DNA from: Arion vulgaris
Lineage: Eukaryota; Mollusca; Gastropoda; Stylommatophora; Arionidae
Direction of reading: 5' to 3'
Assembly (NCBI GenBank): GCA_020796225.1
Contig: CM036758.1
Span: 64,883,774 to 64,947,773, forward strand
DNA: 64,000 nt
Part shown: one piece after another, positions 28,568 to 40,255 of the stretch
Layout of the letters: each line of letters starts with the position of its first letter
Numbering within the stretch: the first letter of the stretch is position 1
Made by a program: the position numbers and the translations under genes
Notes under the pieces: generated by a model
Seen by the model: the letters and a program-made list of their open reading frames with translations, nothing else
Told to the model about the DNA's origin: nothing
Database searches by the model: none

Positions 28568-31290
28568 CATCACCAAGGTGCATATCCTTTATAGGACGTT
28601 GCTCTCTTTACAGCACATCTGAAATTCACTCCGTCTCTAGCCAGTTCACCCACTTTGTCAATGGTCATACTCATGGTTTCTTTAATATCTTGTAGCCATC
28701 TTCTTCTTGGTCTGCCTCTGCGTTCTGGGACCCTGCCCTCTAATATTGTTCTCTCCAGGCCATCGTGCCACTTGATGTGATCAAAGTATCTAATTTTTCT
28801 GTATAGTATATTGTTTATCAGCCAATTGTCTGTAACATTTAGTTCTTTCAGGACATCAGTGTTCTCTCTTTTTCTGTCCATGTTATTCGTAGGATCTTTC
28901 TGTAGCATTTAGTTTCAAAGAACTGGATTTTCATTCTTGCTGTTTGTGTAACGGTCCATGATTCACAACCATATGTAGCCGCTGGGAAAATGCATATTCT
29001 CAATATTTTTAATTTAAATATTTTGCTGGTGCTTTGCAACATGTTCTTCATTGTGTTTAACTTCTTGATTGCTATTGTCAATCTTAATGAGATCTCTTTG
29101 GAGCAGTCACCGTTATTGTTAATTATTGAGCCCAGATATTCGTAGCTCTCAACACGTTTCTTGGTCGTCATGATTAGGTTTTCCAAGCCCTCTTTGCTGG
29201 TGGATAATAATACTGTATTGTGTGCGTATCTAAGCTCTGGTATGGATTTGCTGCCTATAGTTAAAGGGTCGTAAGTCACATAGTTGGCATCATCGTTTAC
29301 ATTCCTCATAATGTTCTCTGCATATATGTTGAATAAGTATGGTGACAAAATACATCCGTCTTACCCCCTTTTGAATCTCGAACCATTCAGCTATTTCCCC
29401 CCCTATTTTAATGGCTGCCTGTTGTTCGTGGTATAGAGATTCTGTGAGTTGTATTATGTGTGTTGGAAAATGCATGTCTTTTATGATGTTCCACATTTTC
29501 TGGTGTTGTATATGGTCGAAAGCCTTGCTATAGTCTATGAAACATGCATGCAGGTCTATGTTGTATTCTCTGCATTTCTCAATAATGAGTCTCATGCTAC
29601 AAATATGGTCTCTAGTGCCTCTATCTCTTCTGAAACCTGCTTGTGTTTCGTGTATTTCATCTTCTAATTTTTGCTCCATCCTCTTCATTATGATTCTTAG
29701 AAGGATTTTGCTGGCATGACTTATAAGGGCAATAGTTCTGTAGTTTGCAGATGATCAGTGCCTGATACATCAAAATGAACAAGATCTACAACATCATATT
29801 GACACCTTGAACAAAAATTGTGTAAAACATGACATGAAAATCAACAACACTAAAACAGAAATAATGAATATGGGAAGAAGAAATAATGAATATGGGAAGA
29901 AAATATAATAATCTAGACATCCATGTCAATGTCACTAAAATAAACCAAGTGAAAGAATTCAAATACCTAGGAAGCATATTCACAGAAGACGGAAAACTGG
30001 ATAGAGAGATAGAGGCTAGAGTACAAAAGCAAATGCTGTAACCTACCAGCTAGCCCCATTGGTAAGGCACCCAAAAATTTCACAGGCAGCTAAGCAACAG
30101 ATGATCAACATCATTTTTATACCTACTTTGTGTTACCAGAGCCAAACATGGACATTGAGCAAAGTGCAGTCACAAAAATAACTACATGTGAAATGCGTTG
30201 CCTGCGAAAAGTTACCAACAACACAAGAAAAGACAGAATCACTAACATCAGCATAAGAAAGAAAGTTGGCACAAAACCGTGCTTGAATTACATAGATAAA
30301 CAAAGAATGAAGTGGTTTGGCCACTTAATAAGAATGCATCCAAACTCCACAGTATACAGAGTCTTCTACAACAGAACATCGGAAAGAAGGCAAGAGGAAG
30401 ACCACGGAAAAGATGGTTAGATGGCGTAGCAGAATCCTGTGAAAGAGCAAAGATAACAATCACACAAGCCACCAGAACAGCACAAGACAAAAACAGAAAA
30501 CCACGACACTGGGCAACAACCCGGTAGCAGTGTGACGACAAAGAAGAAGTTCTGTAGTTGGTGCATAGTTTCAGGTTTCCCTTTTTTGGAATAGGTATAA
30601 ATACTGATCTTTTCCATATTTTTGGCGAGGAGCAGCTATTCCATATCTTTGTGCACAATTTATGATATACCCGAACACTGGCCTCCCGCCCGCTTGAATA
30701 TTCCATTGGTATATCATCGCACCCTGGTGACTTCCCTCTCTTCAGACTTTTGATGGCCAGGCGCACTTCATCCAACATGGGCTCTGGTTTGGTCTCTTCG
30801 CTTTCTGTTATTATCTTATATGGATTTTTAGATGTGTCTTCATACATGTTTCTGCAGTACTCACGCCATCTTTCTAGTACATCTTTCTTTTCTGTTAATA
30901 TTTTGCCATTGTTATCGTTTATGACTTGTATTGATGGGCTGAAGTCACGTGTCATTATATTAATTTTGTTGTACATTTCTCTCTCTTTCCCTTGTCTTCT
31001 TAATTCATCAATTTTATTGCATGAGGTGACTGTGTTGTTTCTTGTCTTTTCGGATTTCTTTCTTGACTTCTCTTGAGCAGTTTTTATATTCAGTGCTGTT
31101 TCATTTTAACCCCGTTTGATTTAGCTTTCTTCTTTCTTCAATTAGCTTCAGTGTTTTTCAGTTATGTAGATCTGTTTCTTGTGTACTTTCCTGGGTATGA
31201 TGTTTTGTGCGATGGAGAGTAATATACCTCTTACCTGTGTTGACAGTTCTTCAGGTGTCATGTCTTCTTGAGCCGCCATAAGTATGTTAT
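28568..31290 (-). mobile_element. LINE-C copy, split by LINE-B
   Basis: Longest LINE in the window. Minus-strand translation, in order: MYNKINIMTRDFSPSIQVIN, GKILTEKKDVLERWREYC, IKSLKRGKSPGCDDIPMEY, SVFIPIPKKGNLKLCTNYRT, [LINE-B insertion], MKRMEQKLEDEIHETQAGFR, LHACFIDYSKAFDHIQHQKM (RT motif A), KSIPELRYAHNTVLLSTSKE (the YADD site reads YAHN, so inactive), YEYLGSIINNNGDCSKE, FPAATYGCESWTVTQTARMK, RGRPRRRWLQDIKETM, and a terminus ATSYKGYAPW. Two further frame changes. 5'-truncated; the endonuclease is absent. Confidence 0.85.
29746..30547 (+). mobile_element. LINE-B copy inserted in LINE-C, with 12-bp target duplication
   Basis: Starts within the RT active-site codons (reads FADDQ with the preceding TTT), continues IDTLNKNCVKHDMKINNTKT, YLGSIFTEDGKLDREIE, NYIDKQRMKWFGHLIRMHPN and KARGRPRKRWLDGVAESCER, and ends GTAGCAGTGTGACGACAAAG AAGAAG. 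The 12-bp direct repeat AGTTCTGTAGTT flanks it at 29734-29745 and 30548-30559. Confidence 0.85.
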
Positions 31291-31775
31291 GTATTTCTAT
31301 TACAAACTATCTATGGAGTTATACTACATATTACAAACTACCTATGTAGATAATCTTTGTCAATGTAACTGGTGGCATTCTACAAACATATCCAAGCCAG
31401 TTCCATTTTCTTCTACTCAACAAAAAAATATAAAATAATATATCCATATTTATCATCATGGCTTGGAAGAAAGTCAACAATATACATGATAAAGAAAAGG
31501 AAGCAATGGAGAGCAAGTCAGTATGGTACATCAATACAAAAAACACAAATAACTATTACCATTCTGTGTTTGTATTGTTCTGAAGCATCTGCCACAGATC
31601 TGTCCCAAGATTCTCTGCCATTTTTAACTTTTGCTAAGTCCAGCTGCCAGTATCTGAAAATAGCAATAGTATGTGGATCAGCATATATCTGTTCGTTATT
31701 CATAGTAGTATGTGGATCAGATATTTGCTCGTTACTCTTAATAGTATGTGGATCAACAGATATTTGCTCGCTATT
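31291..31775. other. No gene; short tandem GTATGTGGATCAG
   Basis: AT-rich. At 31660-31770 GTATGTGGATCAG(C/A)(A)(G)ATAT-type units occur three times. Confidence 0.5.
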
Positions 31776-31779
31776 TATA

Positions 31780-32285
31780 ATAAATTTGGGGATGAGAGAG
31801 CGGACAGGCTTGCATCAACAGCGTCGATTGTTGAAGAGTTGAAGATGGATAAGGAGGATGACCTTCGGTCTTGTCGCGACTGTCTGTTGGATGAAGATGC
31901 TAAAATAAATGTTGAATTGATCCAGCGATTTGGAGTTACCCGCTGTACAAGTAGAACTGGATGCTTGAGGGGTAGAGGGAGGAGGGCGTTTAACCAGCAA
32001 GCCACGGGAACCATCAGTATGCATACCCTTCAATATCTGTTGGGTTAAGTGTGGACATGCCAGATAGTGTCGTCTTCGTGGTAGAGAGAGAAGATATAGT
32101 AATTAACTTCTCATGGGTACAGTGAGCAAATGGACTTTAGGATGGCTGCTGCAGCGGAGGACAGAGCATGCATGGGAATGCCCAATGTGCCGTGACGTCG
32201 ATCGCATAACATAACATCTGTTGGGGGAAACGGAGCACATATGGGTCTGCTCAGAGTGCAATGATGTCAGTTTAGTAACCGATAA
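31780..32285 (+). mobile_element. LINE-D copy, end of RNase H and 3' region
   Basis: Plus strand: NERADRLAST-like text (GATGAGAGAGCGGACAGGCT), then a 3' region with GACATGCCAGATAGTGTCGT and TACAGTGAGCAAATGGACTT, AGCATGCATGGGAATGCCCA. The same order is seen on the minus strand at 52875-53325. Confidence 0.65.
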
Positions 32286-32734
32286 ATTAGGAAACCTCTA
32301 CGGGTGCTATTGCTTTCATGCACTGCTGCTGAGACCTTCCTGTGTATGAAAGAAACCAGAACCCACATGATGGGTACTATGGTCTGTCCCGTAGCGTACA
32401 AGTTGCAATATTCCGCCTCTATACCGGCCACAACAAGCTTCGAGTCCACGTGGTTATTTACAAAAGTACAAGGAAAATGGTTCCCCAGTATCAAACAGTA
32501 ACTACAAACATGGGGCTATAGGTTAAAAGATAAGGAGATACAACAGCTTCAGTGACCTGGCACTGACGCAGATCCTACTTCACCTCCCTATGGTGACCCT
32601 GAAAACAGATGGATGCACTGACGTCTAAAAAAGCTGGTAAGGATCAAAAGGGAAGCCATCCACATGATGTGGTGGTAATTTATATGCTGCAGTGCATAAT
32701 AAAAGATTGGACTGCACATCAGACAAGCAACATC
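32286..32734. other. Short SINE-2-like tail, otherwise unassigned
   Basis: TTTCATGCACTGCTGCTGAG at 32311-32330 resembles the SINE-2 3' part. The rest is not recognised. Confidence 0.4.
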
Positions 32735-33340
32735 CCTGAGTCATATTGACTACATAAATTTCCTGTCCGACATTCTAGATTGGAAAATGGCAGAAAAATA
32801 CGTCTTTCACATTGTGCTATCTACAAGGTCAAATGTTTTTCCTGATCTATGAACGCAATGTGTAGGTATTTTTTGAAGTTGACAGTCCTCCCCACTAACT
32901 GCCTAAGGGTGAATATTGCCTAGATAGACCTTATATTCTTCCAAAATCCCATTTGTGAGTTGTTAAACTGTGGCTCAATGAAAGGAGCAACCTTTTTCAA
33001 GCATTTAACAAAATAGTAGAAATATTCCTCTATATTTCATAGTCCCTTTTGCTAACTTCCTTCTTTCAGATGGAAACTATTATTGCATTTCTCCAGTCTT
33101 CTGGTGCTTTCTGCATGATCCATACTTGGTTGAGTGGTATGTGTTGTCAGTTTATTCTGATCTCATTAATTGCTTTTGAGTTGGTCAGCAGATATAGTGT
33201 CTGCACCTGGTGCTATGTTGGATGGTGTCAAGTTTACAGAATTTTGAATCTGATTGTTATACTTGGTTCTTTATTTATATTGACAGTGTTTTCGTGTGTG
33301 TGTTAATGTGTTTCACTGGTTGTAGTTTGAGGAGTTCATA
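32735..33340 (-). mobile_element. LINE reverse-transcriptase fragment
   Basis: Minus-strand translation carries APGADTISADQLKSN, then QMGFWKN and AIFTLRQLVGRTVNFKKYLH, IAFIDQEK, in RT order (template grip, then motif A context; the expected AFD reads HLTL). Several stops. Not the same copy as LINE-C. Confidence 0.65.
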
Positions 33341-33955
33341 CAAAGGTACATAACTTATGCCAATAACAAAACTATAAATAGAACAGAAAGACAATTATTA
33401 GTAAATTATCTGTCCTTACTTTACAGGGTTTCCAAAGGCCATGTCATCTTCCTGGCAATAAAAGTTAAAACATAGATATTACAAAACACTCAAACTTAAA
33501 GTACATGAAATAAATTCAGAAAAATAGAAAATAAATCAAATGAATGTGAAAGTTGGATAAATAAAAGCAATGTCAAAGTTCAACAAGTGGTGTGTCTAGA
33601 TCACCTACTGTGCTAGAACCAAAGTTGTACTGCAGTGACCACCAATAGATTCTACCTGCAGTATGAGTTTCCGCAACCCTAGGAAACTTATAGCACTACT
33701 TCTCGGGAGCTGTTGGAATCTTCTGGGTCTGCATAAAAAGCTTGGGTTCATATTCTTCTTATTCTTAATAGGCAAAAGTGTGAAAACTTATAATTCATTG
33801 AGATTCAGAAAAACTATTAATAAATAATAAATTTCGATGAAAGAAAGAGACATAAAATGAAAGCTGATTATCGTAAAACTTTTCATTAGAACAAATAAAG
33901 AGTAGAACAATGGTAGTGAACTGGGTTGAATCGTTTAGTCCATTTGGTTTCCAGG
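33341..33955. other. No feature recognised
   Basis: AT-rich, non-coding. Confidence 0.5.
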
Positions 33956-33959
33956 GTAC

Positions 33960-34180
33960 ACTTGAGTTCTGTCTCTTTCTTGCATTGCGATGGTTAAATT
34001 AGATTTGTCTGGTCCATCTATGATTTTTACTTCTGTTGTCTCCTTTGCTTGATAAAGGCATTTTAGTCAAAACATTGCTGTGTAGTGTTATTGTAAAACT
34101 ACAGTACTTTTGTTTTTTCATGTTTCGCCATTGCTACATAGTTTTACTGCAGTCTTCCCTTGTAGTGATACAGCTATCAC
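33960..34180 (+). mobile_element. Penelope-like element 3' terminus
   Basis: Contains GCTTGATAAAGGCATTTTAG and TCAAAACATTGCTGT (decayed version of the motif at 18376 and 24157), followed by GCCATTGCTACATAGTTTTA and CTGCAGTCTTCCC, which is the sequence amplified in the satellite at 59720-60940. Confidence 0.6.
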
Positions 34181-34554
34181 ATGTGTCGAGGAAATTACAT
34201 TGAGTTTTTTCTGTCTCTGCTTCTGTTGTGTGGGGTCGCTGGTCCCCTGATCGTCTTAGTGCTCTTTTAAGTTATGTGAGAAAAGAAACTGGTTCTAGTC
34301 TTCTTTACCACAGAAACCACACAAAATTAAAATAAACTTACTGAGACAAAATATGGACCTGCAAAATCTCTAATCACCCCAACTGTTGTACATATGCCCA
34401 TGTGTCCAATGATTGGAAAGAGCCACCTATGCATAAGAAGTAAAAAAAAAAAAAGACAAATATTATATGGAGCACTAATTAGCTCACTAATAAAATACTG
34501 AAGACAACCAAAATTAAAGGTTGTGAAGAGAGTGGCATAAAACTCCAGACACTG
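34181..34554. other. No feature recognised
   Basis: AT-rich; A13 run at 34444. Confidence 0.5.
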
Positions 34555-34800
34555 ATCTCAATAATTTGTCATCTAAGACGTCTTTTGCAGAACTTTGCTC
34601 TTATCACATACTGCCTGAAAGACTTTAAATCTCTAGACGGTTCTGCCACCCCCTTCATCATGTTCAATGTTTCCTTAATCTCTTGTTTCTATCATCGTCC
34701 CTTGCCCCCTTTTCCAGAAACAATGCAGTCCTTCTTTTTTCTTCTTCTGCTAACATTCTTCACGGCCAATTTGATCATTCTTATTGTGATGTATAATTGG
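34555..34800 (-). mobile_element. LINE-C-like 3' end, decayed
   Basis: Arranged like 28568-28800 read on plus: a TTTTGCAGAACTTTGCTCTT region, CATGTTCAATGTTTCCTTAA, CTTCTTCTGCTAACATTCTT, ATTGATG-type end. Confidence 0.4.
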
Positions 34801-34814
34801 TCCACTGGCAGAAC

Positions 34815-36055
34815 GGAGTGATCTACGTCGGGACGATTGTGCGCCCATGGTGACTAGGCCCGCCCGTCCGTTTCAGCCAGCTTTTGATTTACTAGGGTGA
34901 ACTTTCCCTAGAGCGATCCTTCGGATCTCGCCTTTTCGATCAACTTTGCCGTATATTTGGGCTTTGTGATCTCCGCCAAGACAGTGAGTTACGCTGCTTT
35001 ACCCGTTCTGACTGAGAAGTATTTCTCGGGCTTGTCAGCTTGTCCTCGGACGGCGTCTTACTCGTATAAACACCGTGTAAAGTATCGGCCTTCGCCAATG
35101 TTCAGGACCGGACTTCCTGTCTGATCCGTACATTGTCGGCCTTGCTTTACCGTACATTTTGAGTTTGCTCGGGAAGGAACATTCTCAGCCTTTTCTAGCG
35201 CATATCGTCGTGGCAATTTGCAATTTACCTCAAAGCACTGGCATGGGACCGAGTACAAACAATGTAGAGATTCGTTTCAGTCGGCACTATAAGCGTAACT
35301 GAGGATTTTGCGCTCGCCGCCATCACCCGCCCCAGTTATTCGGGGATGTTAATTCGACTGCAATCGAACCTTGCCCAGTTGCCCCAAGGCTGGCAGTTCC
35401 GTTAGGCATCACCAACCTCAGTTCTTCCGGGGATGTTAATTTTAATCGCACAGTACCTTGCACGGTTTTCCCAGGGCGGGTAGTTTCGTTATGCACTAAA
35501 CGCAACTTGTTCTTTTGCGCTCGGCAAACCTTGCCCAGTACATGTATCTGCACCAGGCTACCAATGCGGGGTCAGCTGCAATCTTCTCTCGCACCAACAC
35601 GAGGGTAGACTTTCATTCGTTACGGTCCTGCCTTATTTATTCTTGCCGACGGGCTGGCAATGTTTGCCCCCTCCTCAGGGCTTGGAGCTTCGCCCTACGT
35701 GGGCATACTTTGGTCACTGGATGCACCTCTCATCCATGTCTGAGACGTTTCGTTGCTGTTTCTTTGCGTTCAGGGACTTGGGCAATATCTTGTTGGACAT
35801 CGGTCAGGAGAATTGTGCATTTTATTTGTATGTATCTTTATCGTATTTCCGTAATTGCACTGCTACCACTACAAGTAGTTTCCTCTCCCCGATCCCTGCC
35901 CCTCTTAGCCAGAACAGAACCAGAGTCTGTTTCCAGGGTCACCGCGTGGAGGTTAGGGTCTTGGTTAGCGCGCCCCCTCGCTAACCCTGGCTCATGTTAC
36001 CACCATGACCTCATGAGCCTTTTGACCCCCAATGCAGTCCATTACTACTCTCTCT
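34815..36055. other. GC-richer block without recognised gene
   Basis: Noticeably more GC-rich than the rest of the window. Two imperfect tandem units of about 85 bp lie at 35328-35412 and 35415-35498, sharing TTCGGGGATGTTAATT / TTCCGGGGATGTTAATT and a following ACCTTGC.CAGTT/CGGTT block; TTGCCCAGTA recurs at 35531. A 180-codon plus frame (35515-36057) shows no family features. It could be part of an unrecognised mobile element. Confidence 0.4.
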
Positions 36056-36875
36056 AAAATACTATCACGTTTAATGTGAACAAAATAGCCTCAGAGATTA
36101 TATTGTTTCTGAGCCATTGTTTCTTGATGTTAAGGCCTCCTAGGATGCCTATATATTCCATCAGACATCATTGTAGACACAGTGAGAATGGTTAATTCAT
36201 AATAATTATTATTATATGACAAACAAGATATTCTTCTTATTCTATTTACTTGGATGCTAGGCACTTACGGGACTACTAGAGAAAAAGAAACGGTTATAGA
36301 AAGAAAACAATGTATTTGTCACATTTATTTGTGTTTTGTTAATTTAAGTTACTCTGTACGTAAGATGAAAGTGACTATTCTAGCTTATTAAGATCTAATG
36401 AATAACGTATTGCTGTGCATATGTAATATGACATTCACGTTTTAAAAAATAAAGATCATCACTGATGTCGTGGCTGCAGGTATGTAAGTGAAATTTCTTC
36501 TTCCACTAAATTCAAATTACTATAGTCACCGAAGTTGTAAGCAGTTGTGTATGATATCGAAAAAAGGTTATTTGTAAACATTGTATTTAATGTTATAACA
36601 TGTACTTAGAATCAGTAAATAATTTACGTTAAACAGGGTATGGGTGTCCACACAATGCAGTGTGGATATCTGTTGTTTTTTGGTTCCACTCGCCCCGAGC
36701 TAATAAGGTTCGTATCACTTCCCATTGTAACAGAAGAACGCGGGCTCTGATTTTTTTCCGGGATCTGATCGACAGTCATTTCAGTCGACATTTGAGGTGT
36801 GCGAATAGTAACTATTCGTTACTCGAATACCTACTATCGCGTGGACCCGAAAACGCCAATCAGTTATCAGTCATA
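36056..36875. other. No feature recognised
   Basis: AT-rich, non-coding. Confidence 0.5.
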
Positions 36876-36879
36876 TGAG

Positions 36880-37005
36880 GACTATTATCATAACACTCCG
36901 GGGATATGTCCACAGGTGCTCCGATCTCCGTCTCAGCAAATCCAGCAGCGTCCAACGGCCCAACACGCCAGTTCGATGTTGATCACTTATCAGTAATCAG
37001 TCAGA
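36880..37005 (-). mobile_element. LINE-D 3' terminal fragment
   Basis: Plus strand reads ACTATTATCATAACACTCCG, ATGTCCACAGGTGCTCCGAT, CAGCAGCGTCCAACGGCCCA, the LINE-D end. Confidence 0.7.
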
Positions 37006-37299
37006 AGCGTTACACATGGCGCCATGGCTACACCTGAGTTTATAGCGGGCGAACGCAGATGATGAAGTCATATTCTCCTTCTTCTGCATAATACTAGAGT
37101 GGAATTTTGGATTCTCTAATACAGACCACCGTCTATTTCAGATTGTCGGCCACGCCATACAGTTTGTTTTGGACGCTGGTGTATGTGGGCCAGCCACCTC
37201 TACTTCCCAGGTCTGCTTACTGGTGGCGGTTATATAGGCTTATAGGATAGGTTCGGTCGTTATACTCGCCAAGCCCCAGTGGCAAAGACCATGGTACCT

Positions 37300-37560
37300 A
37301 TCTTGAATTTAGTGTCGCTTCATATGCTGTTTTATTGTTGAGTTTTAAGATGCCTGTAACTCTATCAACCCATCTTTTTCTTGGTCTGCCCCTTCCTCTT
37401 GATGATTCCATTTTCAGGTAGTACGCTTCTGCAACTGGTGTATTCGGGTTCATTTTCTCCAAGTAGCCAAACCATTTGAGTCTTATGTATTTTAATGCAA
37501 TAGTTATATTTCTACATACTATCCCAGCATATAAAGTCGACCGAGCGTGCACTATCTCGG
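37300..37560 (-). mobile_element. LINE-A-like 3' coding fragment
   Basis: Minus strand: KYIRLKWFGYLEKMNPNTPV, then ESSRGRGRPRKRWVDRVTGI. Confidence 0.65.
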
Positions 37561-38290
37561 AAAACCGATACAGAAAGAAAGACAATTGTGTGCTGTGGCA
37601 CTATCACACCGATTTACTTCCAGTTCATTATGGGACCTAATTATGCAGTTTCGAAATAAATATTTGCTATCATATGTTGTATGTCTTTTAACCTAGATTT
37701 TGTTACACACAAAACAAGAGTGGTAGAGTAATCTCCCTTTCATAAAAAGTAACGAGTTAGGTTGTCTTTCTGTTCTCCAATCCTGTTTTGTGCCACACAG
37801 CGTCAGGATAAGAAGAGATTTCTAGAACGAGCCCTTGTGTGCGCTAAATAAATAGTTTCTTTCGTCGCTTCTGTTATCTCTGCGTTCATCATTTGCGTGG
37901 CCAGCTTTTTGCTTTGTATCCATTGTATCAGAGCAACATCGTCCTTTGAAGTACACTGTCTGTTGGTAATCTGCTCACTGGCGTAGCTAGAGTAAACGTC
38001 ACCCGGGTCGGTCCGTTAAAATGTCACCCCAGTGACCCCACACGACCCTATGCTGAATGGTTAGGTGTAGCTAAATTTTCATACATACTCTACCTCTAGG
38101 CTCTACTTTACTCTACTGACCGGTACGTTACTGCTTACATGTATGATCCAAGACAAAATCCGAATCCAATACCACAAAACAAATAGTTCAAATCCAAAGA
38201 TTTTTAAAATGCAACTGTTCACTTTCAGAACATCTAAATGCAAAACACGGCAATGCACAGACCAAAAGAATGTCCTTCGACACTATAGTC

Positions 38291-38602
38291 CTAGAAGGAA
38301 TGCATTCTTGTTTTCATTGTGGCAAACAGGTCAATGACATCGTCAAAATATATTTGTCTTGTAAGCTCGTGTTCAATGGACAGAACAGCCAGATCCGACA
38401 ATCTCGACTGGCTCATGGTTGACCGGAGGTAATTTTTAATAAGTTTCATTTTGGAGAAACTTCTTTCACACGATGCCACAGAAACACATATTGTCAGAAA
38501 GAATCTTAGAGTCAGCGTAAGATATGGCAATGATTCAACAAAGTCCCACTTGATGATAAACCGTAGGAATTGCAGTACAGTCCAGTGCTTGGCTTCCTCC
38601 AA
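38291..38602 (-). pseudogene. hAT transposase C-terminal dimerisation domain
   Basis: Minus-strand frame: FLTICVSVASCERSFSKMKL, IKNYLRSTMSQSRLSDLAVL, then HELTRQIYFDDVIDLFA. The ASCERSFSKMK..KN.LRS.M...RL..L..L.IE.. pattern is the hAT family dimerisation region as found in animal transposases of the TTF-zinc-finger type. It is separated by a stop and frame change from the upstream part. Confidence 0.85.
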
Positions 38603-38659
38603 GTTTATTTCGGCTGCTTGTAGTGTGTAACTGGTCCTCGCATAAACGGTGGGCTATTT

Positions 38660-39046
38660 CTAGACAAAGTCTTCTTCAGACAGCTCATCATACACGGCTG
38701 TGAGCTTGGTAACAGACAACTGTATTTCTTCGTCGTTGGCACAAATAATATGGTCTGGCTGAACGGCAGAAAAAGTCAGCAAAATGTCATTCACTGCCTT
38801 TCCTCTCGTATCTAACTCCATATGAAAACGGTCCAGACACTCTAACATTGCTCTCTTGGTCTCCTGCTGCAATGACAATCCAGCATCTCTTGCCTCCTCT
38901 CCTGGTAATCTTCTCTTTCTTATGATTCTCTTCTCTGTAGGGATATCAAGTTCTTCACATTTCGCAAGTGCCTGCTGGACGGCATTGTCAACAACCTTCG
39001 TACGCTGCTCTTCCAAAAGACCTTGAGAGCCCTTAGTTTGTTGCAA
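38660..39046 (-). pseudogene. hAT transposase middle region
   Basis: Minus-strand frame of 128 codons: KCEELDIPTEKRIIRKRRLP, then DRFHMELDTRGKAVNDIL and DELSEEDFV. It precedes the dimerisation domain in the expected order for this transposase type. The stop at 38660 and the missing start make it non-functional. Confidence 0.7.
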
Positions 39047-39354
39047 CCATGTCCACAGTAATACCTGGTGTTTGCATGTACTTCTGTGCTAAGTCGACTT
39101 CTTGTAAAACGTCACCCCAGAAAAACAAGAACCTTGTTATCAGATATTAAGTTATTTTTATTTATATTTTATTTTCTGCTTTTTAGTCCATTAGCAAAAG
39201 GAGATTTTAAAAAAGTTCTTTTATTTATATTTTACTTTCTGTTTTTAGTCCTATAAATTTGACGAAAATTTCATAAATGTCCATTGTAGTTTGTAAATGG
39301 TAAACAACTGCTTTGTCAAATGTACATCCTTGCATCTTGCGGACTGTACATGCC

Positions 39355-39411
39355 CAGCATAATATCAATGGAAGCTGTCGTCTTTCGACAGCTTCCATTG
39401 ATATTATGCTG
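39355..39411. repeat. Perfect 26-bp-arm hairpin inside the hAT element
   Basis: Arms 39355-39380 and 39386-39411 are exact reverse complements (CAGCATAATATCAATGGAAG at the outer end) with a 5-base loop. A second hairpin with 13-bp arms (ATTTATTTCGAAC, loop ATT) lies at 39455-39483. Confidence 0.95.
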
Positions 39412-40255
39412 TCGTCGACGTTCTTTCATATAATTCGACAAAGCCATGATCGTCATTTATTTCGAACATTGTTCGAAATAAATTATAAGAAAAATATAAG
39501 AAAAATGACTCACCAAAAGAGCTGTACTCGCTCAGACAATATTTTCGACGTTTATAGATTCAAATTCGAAATATGTGACGTCATAACGGTCACATTTCCT
39601 GTGTTGGTTGGGTTTTTTATCACAATTCTATTTTCAGACTATTTTCGCACCTTAGACTGGCTGAAAAATTTTGTTGGAGGTGACATAGTGTCACCCTCCA
39701 TATGCTGTCACCAGGGCGGCCCGCCCCTCGCCCCCTTAGCTACGCCACTGAATCTGCTTATGTGGCCGAACCATTTAATTTGTTTTTCTTGATGAAATTC
39801 AGTACTGATGTTGTACCCACTTTTTCCTTATGTCTTTATTTCTCAACCGGTCTCTTCTTGTTACACCCAGCATTCTCCGCAGACACTTCATCTCTGTTGT
39901 AACTAGTTTTCTTCTATCATTTGATGTCAGTGTCCAGGTTTGACACTGGTAACATAATGTGGAGAAAAAGATTACGTTGAACATTGCTCTTTTTGTGTTC
40001 ATAGTGACATGTTTACACTTTAGAATTGGCCCCATTTGTCCTATCATTTGATTTGCTTTATTGCATCTGTGTTAGATTTCATTAGCAATTCTTCCATTTT
40101 CAGAACAAATGCTCCCTAGATATGTAAAGTCTGTGACTTGTTTTAATTGTCGATGGAGATATTGGTAGCGTTTTCCTCACTAGCGAATGTCATTATTTCG
40201 GTTTTGTCGATGTTTATTCTCATATTGTATTCATTACATGTTAACTGAAGTATGT

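Larger units (their letters stand above)
37976..39750 (-). mobile_element. hAT DNA transposon, internally deleted, 1775 bp
   Basis: Termini CACTGGCGTAGCTA and (reverse complement) CAGTGGCGTAGCTA form 13/14 matching inverted repeats. It is flanked by a perfect 8-bp target duplication AATCTGCT (37968-37975 and 39751-39758), the hAT length. It holds the middle and C-terminal parts of a transposase on the minus strand; the N-terminal BED-type and catalytic core region are missing. Confidence 0.92.
37757..40255 (-). mobile_element. LINE-A copy, split by a hAT element
   Basis: Two LINE-A parts, 37757-37975 and 39759-40255, become contiguous when the hAT element and one 8-bp repeat are removed. The right part encodes MIGQMGPILKCKHVTMNTKR, STLCYQCQTWTLTSNDRRK and CLRRMLGVTRRDRLRNKDIR. 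Confidence 0.85.

Noticed and set aside
35515..36057. 180-codon plus ORF as a gene
   Set aside because: No recognisable domain, biased composition follows the GC-richer block, and no splice or promoter support.
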